Source of the DNA: Schistosoma haematobium
Taxonomy: Eukaryota; Platyhelminthes; Trematoda; Strigeidida; Schistosomatidae
Direction: 5' to 3'
NCBI RefSeq assembly: GCF_000699445.3
Contig: NC_067196.1
Span: forward strand, 26,367,116 to 26,431,115
Length of the DNA stretch: 64,000 nt
Shown here: in pieces, positions 11,727 through 22,250 of the stretch
How the letters are laid out: every line of letters starts with the position of its first letter
Position numbering within the stretch: the stretch's first letter is position 1
Position numbers and translations under genes: made by a program
The notes under the pieces: model-generated
What the model was told of the DNA's origin: nothing
What the model saw: the letters and a program-made list of their open reading frames with translations, nothing else
Databases searched by the model: none

Positions 11727-14369
11727 GTAAGCAACTAACTCAAGTTCCTTTCAGCAGATAAATTGTCGACTTAACGAAAATATAGATAAATTCATCGGGG
11801 TAGAACAGATCACGAAGTAAAAAAAACGGACTGAAACGCAAACGACTGCAAATTATGTAGTACGCTGATTATGTACGAACCAGGTAGTTCCTTTAAGCCT
11901 TTATTTGACACAAACAGGGATTCCAAAAAATTGTCCAGTGGACACTAGGTGGTATCATTTTGTCCTTCCTTTAGCACAAACTATAAACTACATCTAAAGC
12001 TTAGAATCAAAAAAGGTTATATAATGGTGCTCTTCACCATTCGCGCTCGGTAAAAACCGTCAAGTCCAAACCACTCAGAAACAAAGAATGACTTAGATGG
12101 TGGTTGGGGGTAGTCAACAGGAAACCCTGGACCCGGGTTTCGTGCTACTTGGCACTCGTCAGCAAGGTGTGATTACATCTCAGTCCTACAGGAGGTTAGT
12201 CACGGCTCGGATAGCTCAGTGGTAACATTTCTGACTGTGAAGCTGGGTTACACGGAATCCGATCCGCCAGGGAGCACCAGTTCCCTCAAGATTACAGGTA
12301 CACCTTGCTGACGAGTGCCAAGTAGCACGAAACCTGTGTCCAGGGTTTCCTGTTGACTACCTCCAACCACCATCTAAACCTCAATACATAGTGTCCGCAG
12401 TGTCGAGTCACCTAGACTGGTGGCCACACTGCAACATGATCGATAGCATTCGATCTGCACTAATAAGGTCTAGACAAGTATGACATTGATCACCACCCAG
12501 CGATCAATCAATTGTGACAAAGAATGACCTCGTGCTATACACGAGTGTAGGGCCAAAGTTCGATATAACTTACATATCTATGTTTTAACTATACTTTTAG
12601 TTAAACTCTCAATTATGCAAAGGTAACAAATATACCGCTTTCTGATGATTAGTATTAAAATTCATGGATGAAGCGGTGGTGTGGAGACTTAAAATCACTG
12701 TTTTATCAAAAATTGAGCAAGTATTCGATAACCCAAACCATAGGAGCAGAATACTCAGTAACATCTAAACGGCATAGAGATATCCAGTCTATTGTGCAAG
12801 CCGAATAAAATTAATGGAATTCCACTTTTTATCCTTTTTCCGTAATAATGGGTACTATTTCATTGAAAGACGTCGAGAAAATCGCTCATCACAAAGTCAT
12901 GTAAAAAAATAGGAGATCAGAGCGTCCCAACATATGTAAAATCATTCTTTAACTAAAAAACCTTTTCAAGTCAATCAGAATAATCGTTTATCATGAGCCA
13001 ACACAGCTTTCTCATTCGGCTCTCCGTAAACAGCCAGACAATGACGAGTAAAAATAGGTAAAATATCGTATGGAAAAATATCTCATCAGCTGTTGTGCAA
13101 TTCAAAATCAGAAGAATTCTGTTATGTTCTTTTGTTTGGATTTTTCTGGGACTTCATTTTGAGTTCAGGCATATCAAAAGGATGACAACGGTCAATAATG
13201 TCCCTGTAGCAGAGTTTAAATGTACATGCAAATATTGATACAGAGACGTTTGGATAGATATATTCACAAAACGAATTAAATTAATCCGAACAATGTGTTC
13301 TAAAACGCATACAGACACATGGTAAAGCTCAATTATCACAATTAGAAAAATGTTACCATTATACAAGGAACAATATTCTAGTTTATTTGGTTAGCTCTAA
13401 GAGAGAGAGTAACCAACAACAAAATAAGAAAGAAAATTATAATACATATATTTGTGACGTAGCGGGTACATACCATTTTTACAGGCACGTTCAGTAATTT
13501 GTGAAAATGGGTTTAAAGATAAGATAGTACCCCAGTCAGGTTAGCTAGTAGCTAAAATCACTGAAAATACATAACAGAACATCTACACAGATGTCAGCAA
13601 GTTAATAAGTAGGTTGTATGCTAGCATTGTGCTATCTGTTTACATTCCTTATCATTTATCCAAAATTGGAACCACGTAAAAGTAACACAGAAATTATTCT
13701 ATTATTTACGGGTTATCTACATGTAATGCGATTCAATTTCAGATATACATAACAGAAGCAGTCAACTTACACAGTCACAAAAAAGAGTAAAGTACTGTGA
13801 TATGCCAACCATCAAAATTAAGTGTTGAGAGGAATAGACAGCGAAATCCAACGATAGGCCCAATAAGTCTGGGCGGAGTAATTTGACAAAGTAAAACAAT
13901 AGTATAACCGCAGCATGAAATTTATTGGAGACTGTCTACCGAATTTCATGATTAAATTCAAATGCCCTTCATACAAACCAATACTTGGTAGGGAGCCGAT
14001 TGGTTCCTTATTGAGCCGTTCGCCCCTTCTACTTTAAACCAGAGAACATACGAAAAGTGTCAAGTCTTCAATGTTGCTCGGTGCTGATGACCTCGTAAAA
14101 AGTAACAAAGGATGCAAGCAGACCTCGATATCCCAGTAAGCTTGTCCACTTACCAGCTAGTGCCGAGTAATGCGACCAAATGTTTCGAAATCAATATTAA
14201 ACATACTGATGGCAGTAATTTTGACAGTGAGTGAATCCAAATTCCACTGACACCGACTTACAACGACAGTAGGACGCCATAGTCAAACCATTGCTCAATG
14301 CCATCTAATTAGAGACAAATGCTTTGGAAATTTTTTGAGCAATAATTATCTTGGGAAGCGCAAAAATGA
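11727..14369. other. Region with SINE and unresolved exon candidates
   Basis: Apart from the fold-back SINE, a coding-like stretch near 14036-14140 follows an excellent acceptor (ccccttctactttaaaccag). It reads EHTKSVKSSMLLGADDLVKS and ends at a GTAAGC donor. Another open stretch lies at about 14270-14380. These probably belong to the gene annotated at 14373-15106, but the phases could not be joined by eye. Confidence 0.3.
12091..12378 (+). mobile_element. tRNA-related SINE in fold-back form
   Basis: The element has inverted arms of about 75-80 bp (left about 12091-12171, right about 12300-12378). The arms start with GGTGGTTGG and contain the stretch TTTCGTGCTACTTGGCACTC. Between them is a tRNA-like sequence with an A box (atagctcagtggtaa, 12211-12225) and a B box (ggaatccgatcc, 12254-12265). 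Related copies lie at 46362-46510 and 46920-47115. The tRNA-like part is not a functional tRNA, because no acceptor stem or anticodon arm closes. It could be two head-to-head SINE copies or a fold-back derivative. Confidence 0.7.
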
Positions 14370-14372
14370 CAG

Positions 14373-15106
14373 CCGCTTAGTCATCTTTTGAGGTCAAAGG
14401 CTTACCATTCACATTGCGGCTTGAAAAATCAGACTTTTCTTAGCCGTTTCGATGCGGATTCAGATATGATTCAATCGTTATATACCAGATATTGTGAGAT
14501 GGCTCCGGGTTCTATTGATCCTCACAATTTCTGGACTGTTTTAAGTCAGCTTTCTAAAAAGGACAGACAAGTTGGAGGTCAAAAATGAGCCGATTCCCCC
14601 TAACTAACAAGGGTCTCACTGAGTGGTCAACATTTTAATGTTTCTTTGAATGTTTGCGTTTAAGTCTTCCGTATTAAATGACGTAATTAACCATTGATAA
14701 ATTTTGTTTGGAGGTCATTAAAGCAGATGATCTAAGTCGTATGGTTGTGTACCTACTGAAGTTGGACTGGAATGGTGTGAAAAACTATATAACGTCGAAT
14801 TTACACCGTATGGTAAGTACCTAACGTGGACCACCCTTTCGTCTTATCCAGGTACTATAGCTGCTCTCATGACCGAGGAATGTATTAGCAAAAGCAGGCA
14901 CAAGAAACAGAGTGCTCCAAATGGGTCAGTCCACAGCGTACAATCAACAGATGAGCTTTGATTGTCTTTGACTTTGAAGAAGATCGGTGAATCGTTCGAT
15001 ACTAATTGATCCGGCTGCTAATTTATTTGACCTACTTCCTATGACATTGAAATGGCCCCACGAACTAACAAATATTCTCAGTAAAAAGCGGAAATGCGAA
15101 AGCTAA
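14373..15106 (+). CDS. Unrecognised gene, 3' part with short introns
   Basis: Four exons join in frame: about 14373-14570, 14714-14807, 14852-14924 and 14980-15106 (TAA stop). The introns are 143, 44 and 55 nt, with donors GTTGGA, GTATGG and GTCAGT. Parts of the translation are FLSRFDADSDMIQSLYTRY, VIKADDLSRMVVYLLKLDW, TIAALMTEECISKSRHKKQ and ILIDPAANLFDLLPMTLKW, ending in a basic tail KKRKCES. The visible 163 residues are the C-terminal part; upstream exons are unresolved. The mix of hydrophobic and charged residues looks globular. I recognise no family. The phase agreement over three introns and the polypyrimidine acceptors support a real gene. The first donor is weak, and the 44-nt intron needs a GTATGG donor in place of a nearby GTAAGT, which would break the frame. 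Confidence 0.45.
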
Positions 15107-16093
15107 TAGGAAATCCGTGTATTTCATGAATTTGTCGCGTGTCCCAAACTTTGGGATCACCAATTGTAGCGTGGCGTCGAGTTGGGATTAACTGTGAACA
15201 CCGCTACCCAGAAACACGTGCCAGACAAATCAGAAGGCGAGGATCGAACGTAACCAGATTTATTTCGTTGGCGATCTCGTGGTATTGAACGAATACCGAG
15301 ATCGTGCCTAGGAATGGTACAAGTGGAAGCAGAAGACAGGAGTACGTGCGAACAGTACCAAAAACCGCGGAACAATGATGGAAGGTAATGGAAGCACAAA
15401 ATGGCTATAATTAGCACAGTTAAACAAAAGCACATTAAAACACACACCGGTACAGTTGGTTATAATAATGATTGTTTTTATTAAACCAGTCGTGTTCTCG
15501 TGATAAACGTGAGTCACTACAAATTAAATCATAAGAAGGACTAGAAGACCAACCATATGACTGACTTATTGGCTATCTCATTATAGCTAAAATTATACTG
15601 TACAAAATACAGTGAGTGAATAGACAAGCAGTTAACTCAAAGATAGATATAGACATCTATACACACACACACACACACACGCATAAATAAAAATTTTAGG
15701 GGGTCAACAAGTGAATATTTATTCGCTGTCAAACATTTGGCAGTAGCAAATCAGAATGCATGGAACAAACGGAGAAATTAGGACAGCCATAATAAATCAT
15801 GTGGCTTCCTATAATGGAGAAACAGCCATCGATGTTCAAGCGGAAGTTGTGATGACTGCACTTTCAACTGACTGTTATGAACGACTGGATTTCTAGAAGA
15901 ATCATGATTGTGACATATGAATAATCAGTGACGTTTAAAATGTAAGCAGCTGGGATGACATCAGAAGAGCTTTTCGGGTTACGATCGCTTTACCTAATTT
16001 TATTGTATATTGGACGGATGATAAAGTCTGAATTTGAGGAAATTCCACTATGTACGTTACATTTCACGGTCGATCATTATTTGGTCATAATTT
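15107..16093. other. Intergenic spacer with (AC)n repeat
   Basis: This lies between the unknown gene and the neugrin-like gene. It contains an (AC)10 microsatellite at 15660-15680. No exon was recognised; any promoter of the downstream gene would be in its right part. Confidence 0.4.
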
Positions 16094-17121
16094 ATGTTGA
16101 CAGTTAGTCGAATATCTGTCTTGTATAATTCATTCCTTCAAATATCAACTGGTGTTTCAGCATGTAGGGGTAGCATTTACTTTTCGAGGCACACAAAGCC
16201 GTCTCGAAAAGCTAGTGAGTTCAACGTTTATCGTGATGCTGCTGAAATTGTCGAAACCTCATTTGCTGGGGAAAATTTTGAGGAGTCAGTGAGCGCACTG
16301 AGACACGCAAAGTTGGTCGAAAGGCGGAAGCACAAGTTTTTAGTGCTTAAAAAGAAGTATTCTAAGTATGTTTGGTTTAATGCTAGGTTTTTGACTGAAC
16401 CAGTAATCCTGTAGAGTTGTCTGTACTAACATGGAGGGCAAAGGAGCAGGTCATGTTCTTGCTGGGTGGTGACGAAGGTATGGACTTTGAACAAATATCC
16501 AAGTCATTTCCAATAACCTCACAAGGTGCTGAAAAGCTTTTTGGGAATAAATCGTCACCTATTTTACAAAAGTCGGGGGATATCAGTTGGCTTTTAAAGC
16601 ACGATTCTCGCGTTATTGAACGCTGGAATCATTTGCTTTCGTTCTTGAGCCGGATTTATCGTGGAGGGGAGGATGTTTCGGAATCTTCTGTTTTTGGCAT
16701 GATACCTAATGGTCTAGCGTGGTTATGTACAAACGCGAAAATGAATCTTTTAATGTATGCAGACGGAAACCCTAAACTTCCTTTTCCGAAAAAACATGAT
16801 AAGATTGTGAAACAGGATCATTCATATGGTCATTTTGAGATGTATGCTGCTATGTTTAACAGTATGCCTAAAGATGAACTTTGTGATAAGTATACGCAAC
16901 ATGTTCTCAATCTTCGTAAATTTGTCGAAACTTTTCAGAAAATTAAAAATTCTCCACCCCAAAATGTCCCATTTTCAGGTGACCATCACTCTCCACGGCT
17001 TTACAAATATTTGTTAAGTTGTGCAACTGCTGTTAACTCAAAATGTAAGAATCAAAAATCAATTTCTCTTCCAAATAATGTAAAGCTCCGTGACTACTAC
17101 ACTAGTCTAAAAATAAAATAG
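16094..17121 (+). CDS. Neugrin-like mitochondrial protein
   Basis: The two-exon model is 16094-16365 and 16404-17121, joined across a 38-nt intron (gtatgt…ccag) that repairs the frame exactly (phase 2). The product is about 329 residues. The N terminus (MLTVSRISVLYNSFLQ, then many Arg, Lys and Ser with few acidic residues) resembles a mitochondrial targeting peptide. After the intron the sequence reads LTWRAKEQVMFL followed by an I-x3-F helix region, which resembles the LTWxAxEQIRxL signature of the neugrin/Rrg9 family. Vertebrate neugrin acts in mitochondria in 16S rRNA and mitoribosome maintenance; by analogy this may too. The rest of the protein (about residues 140-329) is divergent and shows no further motif. 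AATAAA overlaps the stop codon. The start is the first ATG of the open frame. Family assignment is moderate because only one motif supports it. Confidence 0.55.
16366..16403 (+). other. 38-nt intron of the neugrin-like gene
   Basis: Donor GTATGT follows codon AA at 16365 and acceptor CCAG ends at 16403. Removal joins a lysine-rich frame to the LTW motif frame with no stop. Reading through without splicing hits TAG at 16412-16414. Such short introns are a known schistosome gene feature. Confidence 0.7.
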
Positions 17122-17520
17122 TTTTTCTCGGGATGGTGTTTGTTAATGTCTTTCTGTCCATCAAATAATGTTTACATCACGAGTAAGTTCTGGGATAGCT
17201 GACTTGCATTCTGTTGCAGCAATCTGATGTATTTGGTGAACACCATCTACATGACTTTGCAAAAGCGTGTGTGATGTTCATTTTTGTAACTGATGCGTTA
17301 TTCTTTCTGGTAAATCAGGTAAACGCGTGCGCAGAAAAATATGAGTTCTTTGACTCTTCTCATTGTCCACGATTAAGTGATTGCTGCAAGCGACATCCTT
17401 ATCAGTCTGTTGTGCTGTATTTAATATTTGTTTAATGCATACAAATGGTTCACTAGTTTTAGTTACTCATAGGAAAATCAGTATTGAATTTCAAAACTTG
17501 CTTGTCGCTTTCATGATATT
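17122..17520. other. Downstream flank of the neugrin-like gene
   Basis: An open stretch at about 17220-17320 follows a possible acceptor (cattctgttgcag, ending 17219) and reads SDVFGEHHLHDFAKAC. It could be an exon of a separate or alternative transcript, but it has no recognisable domain and no in-frame partner. Otherwise nothing was seen. Confidence 0.25.
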
Positions 17521-17960
17521 ATTATTATTTAAACATAAACATTGGTACAATGGGGCACCAAATAGACATACACCATGTAAGTCGTTCTATTTGTGTGAGG
17601 TCTAAGATATTGCCCAGGTACCCAAATCGAAGCAGTTGGTTTTCTTAGGGGCCACTCTGAGCCTTTGACTTAAAGGTCTGGTCGACAAGGCCGTGGAGCA
17701 ACGCAAGGAGATGCAGTTCCATGGTGCACGGTTCATACGCCATTACTTTCCTTAGGATCCTGGAGCCCATCTACACCATCTGTTTGGAGTCAGGGTTTTT
17801 CATCTCCCCTAGGTAGATCCTCCGCATCCATCAACCGGGTGAAACGCCGGACATTCGGTTTTTACCCTCTCAATTTTGTAAACACCGCTGCAAGAAGGCA
17901 GTGAGCAGGACTTCTCTGGCACTGGCTATAAGCACGTGGCCATGTGAAGGCATTACGAGG
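17521..17960 (-). mobile_element. Dispersed repeat family A, copy 1 (5'-truncated)
   Basis: This copy aligns by eye to the copy that follows it and to 45822-46352. In minus orientation it ends with the conserved tail seen here in reverse as ttggtacaa…ggcaccaaata next to an AAATAA-type run. The internal part is diverged and its 5' end (right side) is cut at about 17960, where the next copy begins. Confidence 0.7.
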
Positions 17961-17962
17961 GA

Positions 17963-18445
17963 AATTTATTTATTTTAACACATAGATATTGGTACAAGGA
18001 GGCACCAAATACATATGCGCCACAAAAATCTTATTTGATATGTGTAAGGGCTGTGATACTGCCCGGGTGCCCAAACAAAAGCAGATGGTTTTCTTAGGGA
18101 TCCACGCACAGAGCCTTCGACTTGAATGTCTGATCCACAAGGCAGTGGAGCATCGTAAGGAGATGCAGTCCCATGGAAGCCGGTGACCGACGATTGGTTC
18201 ATACGCTATTTGTTCCTTCAGGATACTGGAGCCCATGTGCACATTGGTTTGGAATCCGGTTAAAGCGATGGACATTCACTTTTCGTCCTCTCATTTTCGT
18301 AAACAACACCCCTGCCACTAGAAGGCAGTGAGTAGGACTTCCTGGCAGAGGCTATATACGCGTGGCCATGTGAGAGCATTTCGAGAGGGGTGGCGGACTC
18401 TCCCCACTCTCGGCCGTACCAGGGCATTTGGGGGCAATCTTTGAT
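17963..18445 (-). mobile_element. Dispersed repeat family A, copy 2
   Basis: About 480 bp, highly similar to 45822-46352. It has an AT-rich (TTTA)n start, then ttggtacaaggaggcacc, then a moderately GC-rich body ending in cagggcatttgggggc. Open frames across it (for example 17989-18186) are shared with the other copy but carry no domain, so this is a non-autonomous repeat. The tail suggests retroposition with the 3' end at the left. It lies directly beside copy 1 in tandem. Confidence 0.8.
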
Positions 18446-21136
18446 ATCAAATCTCGCTGACGGTTTAGTTCAATGGCGCCCACGGAATCTGTCATAACTA
18501 ATTAGAAACCCTAATTTGGTGTTCTGACTTACTGATTTTCTTTGGTTGTTTTTTTTACCATCTCCACTATCTTGAGAACCAAGCTTGACTAGTTAATTTT
18601 CAGTTACTACCATTTCCGTCATTTCTCAAACAGTAGAATGATCATAAGTGATATTCATTTTGTCTCTAATTTCCACACGTAGGTAGGTAGGTATTAGATC
18701 AATTCACTGAAAATGTGGCATTTTTCGTCTGATGAAAATATAGTAGATTGAGTGAGTTTCCAACCTACAACACATGTTAAAGATGGGATGCCTAAGACCC
18801 ACTGTACTCATCGCATTCTTACATAGGCTCGTACACATCGGTCAAGTTCCCGGCTGATTTATATTTTAATTTAATAGCTATCGTTAAAAGCGTCTAGAGA
18901 CAAACCTTCGGAACATTTGCCTTTTTTAGTTCAGTTCTTTCAAAGCTTTTATGATAGTAATAGTGATATAATGTTAATGCTTCACTCAAAGTATTGGTTC
19001 AGTGCTCTATTGAGTCGTTTAGAAATTAAAATTTTCTGTTCTTTTAATATTTCAAGCTACTCTCCTCAAGAGTAACGTACTTTTTCCAGAGGCAGTTCAG
19101 TTAAACGTTGCTGCTTAGATACATACATGAGCAGTCCGAAAAGTCCTGAGATATCCAAATAATCAGTTGTGTCACTTAAAGATTGGGTAAATAGGATCAT
19201 TGGTTTTATGTTTGTTTCCAGGATAATTTAATAAAGTTCAGTGCGCCTGACAGAATTTTAGCATTCCATTCTTTTTCGCGGTTTCTGGAATTCCACCTTG
19301 CATCGTTTTCGAAGACTATATGTGAAGATAAATTTTAGTAAACTAATGGCGTCAATTTTCTTATTAGTCATAGATAGAAAAGAGGAAAAGATAACAGAAA
19401 TCATGGATTTATAAAACCAGATAAGTACATGTGTACTCAAATAATTGTTTTTAATCCCCAGACAACCTTACTGTTAGTGTGGTTCTTAGGGTCTGATTAT
19501 ACACATCAACAGAGAAGCTAGCTATGGTACAAGTTCTTTTCAAACCATCTTCAGGCATTAAGACTTCGATAAATGGCCATCTATATCAATATAGCGCAAT
19601 TAATTCCCGGTGGTATATAACTTCGGCCACCACATTAAGGCAGCGGTTATCTGTCTAGAGTATTGATCTGAACATACTCTTTCTAAATACGGGTTCATGA
19701 ACTGAAAAACGTTTCAAGTATTTTTTTTCTAAAAAGTCCCACAGTTCTAGTTTTTTCGGTGCTGGCAGTGACAGTATAAAAGCCTAATTGTTGCTGAAAT
19801 TCGTTTTCTTGTATCTACCTACCATAAAACCGTATTCATCACAAAATTCCACTGGTCCCTAAACATCTTCGGACTTCGTATGATTGTCTACATATTTCTT
19901 CACCTCAGCTGATGCAAATAAAAAAAATGCAGTTTGCCAGTGTTTCAATTTCAGGCAAGATGGCAGATAGTTATTAGTAAAAGCCTGTTCCGCATTTTAT
20001 ATAGCTTTGACAGTACTTTTTTAAACTCAGCTCAACAGTTCGTAGTTTGCTAAGACATACTAAGGTACGTTACACAGGACTGATGTATGTCGAAAGCCTT
20101 CATTGAATATTCTGCCTAACGTTAGCAGCTGAGATAGTTTGAAATTACTTTTAAGGATTGGTTTTAAATGCTATCGTCGTTAGAGGTCATTAAGAATGGT
20201 ACAGCATCTGTGATTGGGAATAATGGCCAGATTTTCGATTCATCGGGTAAATTTAGCCTTATAAATGATACTGATTGATGGGACTGCTGGTTACACGCAG
20301 TCAGTGATTGGAGATTTCATAAATATATGGAATGAACTGTTTCCACGATTATATTTTCTTTCATCACTTATCTTAGTTGAAAGTTAAAGATGTGAATAAT
20401 TTTTGCGGTAATTTCGCAACCATTCTGATATATGTAGTCATCAAAATATATTCAGTGGTTTTTCTGTTCTTGACTTCTCAAGAATTGAGATCCCGAAAAA
20501 GCTGGTCGAATTTCGTTTTATAACGAAGAAAGTGTCACTTTACCATAAGAAGGTTACTAGAATACAATTATCGGCGATTTTGTAGCACCTATTGTGTGTA
20601 TCTAAAAAATCAATGTTGATGTCATAATAGGATTTCACCTGAAGACGGCAAATCAGTAGATGAAGCTAGATGTGAGTTTATTACCTCACAATCGAGTTCT
20701 AAGTGCTTCAAACTTTTGTACTCAGCCATTAAGTGAAAACGAAGTCCGTTTAATGTCTAAAATACAAAGTACATATCTCGCATATATTATGTGTCTAGAT
20801 TCTTTTATGGTCAATGAGGTCATTTTAGTTTCCTTATAAATTTTATTATAACTATTTACCAATAAAAATAGATGGTACATCAAATATTTCAGGAGAAAGG
20901 CATAATCTAATCTCTAGATGAATTCTATTCTCACACTCTTAATTACGTCTTATTTTATTGCGCCTTCAAACAATAGAGAGAATTTAGTTATAATGTGAAT
21001 TATTTAAACCGAACTATCATACTGATGTAAACGATCTGGATCTTCGATCTCCAGGATCTACTTAATCTTGAACATGAGGTAATTTCAATTTCGATGAACA
21101 ATATATACATTTGATCAGTTGTACCTTTTTTTCTGC

Positions 21137-21177
<41 letters not shown>

Positions 21178-22108
21178 CATGCAGTATTGTAAGGGTGTTA
21201 CTGCCCGTTCTTTGATTACTCTAACTCTATATTTAACTTGGATTAATCTACTTAAATAAACATCGAGAATCCCCTAAGTTTCGAAGACATATTTTCCATC
21301 AAGCGAATAACTGAATTTCCGTCGGTGGTTACATAACTTCATATTAATTTACAATACTTGCGAATCCTTTACTACTCAATATCGTTCAGTGATTTGTTCT
21401 GGGATATCAGTTTTAAATGACAAATAAAGACTAACTTTTCTATTTCACTTGCAGTAACCCTTGGCCAATCTTTTGTGAGGACAGGGACTAAAGTTTTAAA
21501 GTGGTGACTGTGCTTAGGAATCGCACAATATACAAGATATCATAATTATCATTACAGAGGTTTAATGTGGTACTTTAAAGCAATTTGATCATTGGGTAGA
21601 TTGTTAGTAATAAAAATAGTGATATGCTCTTAATGTCACAATAAATAAAAATTTAAGTTCCTGAAGTTTTACGACTTATTTTAAGTAAGATTTTCAAGAC
21701 GAATGAATAACTAAACGTATTAAATTAACGCAAGTTTAAATATCTCAGGGGAACAAAGAGAAAATATTTAGTGTAACCAAACCACATCTCACGCCATCAA
21801 CCTACATTGAAATTCAATTCTACTCTTTCACACTATAAATATTACATTTTTACACCCTCATTAACGTACAAATTACTTTTTAGTCGTAACATCCGCATTA
21901 TTTTTATTTAAGCAATTTTATTTACATTTGAAATATTCCATCAAGAAATTCTTTTTATATAATCATGTAATCTTTTATCTGATCAATAGCTTTCTTGGAA
22001 TGTGTGATATCGGATATACACTCAACTGAATTTCTTTTCAAATAAAGCTGACATCATTAACTAAAAATTATACTAACGTAATTCTATCTTTTGTCTTTCT
22101 CTATGAAG
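18446..22108. other. Non-coding stretch upstream of the zinc-finger exons
   Basis: No exon with splice support was recognised. There is an (AT)n microsatellite at 21139-21174. If the zinc-finger gene starts with the exon at 1350, this is intron; if not, its 5' exons should lie here and were missed. Confidence 0.35.
21139..21174. repeat. (AT)n microsatellite
   Basis: Plain dinucleotide tract of about 18 units. Confidence 0.95.
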
Positions 22109-22250
22109 GGATATTTACACAGCTTCGCCTGGGCTTCCTCAGGATTTATCATGTAAACAATTCGTATTAAAAAATGAATCCCAAAAATTACCGGCTATTC
22201 AGGAAGATTCAGAAGCATGTTTACCTCCAATTGCTACATTTAGCCATCAT
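22109..22250 (+). CDS. Zinc-finger gene, first certain exon
   Basis: It follows the acceptor tttctctatgaag and reads in frame from GAT at 22110 (IYTASPGLPQDLSCKQF, then CLPPIATFSHH) to a GTACGA donor. One leading base means the preceding exon must end in phase 2. No motif is visible; this is the region N-terminal to the fingers. Confidence 0.7.

Noticed and set aside
12205..12280. Possible tRNA gene
   Set aside because: A and B boxes are present but no cloverleaf with acceptor and anticodon stems forms, and the sequence is part of a dispersed SINE.
14808..14851. Use of the stronger GTAAGT donor at 14813
   Set aside because: It would join to the next exon out of phase and give an immediate stop; GTATGG five bases upstream keeps the frame.
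16826..17017. Second frame inside the neugrin-like gene
   Set aside because: Overlapping shadow frame of the longer coding exon.
17989..18275. Frames on both strands at 18 kb and the parallel ones at 45.9-46.5 kb
   Set aside because: They recur because the repeat recurs. They have no domain, differ in length between copies and have no splice or start support.
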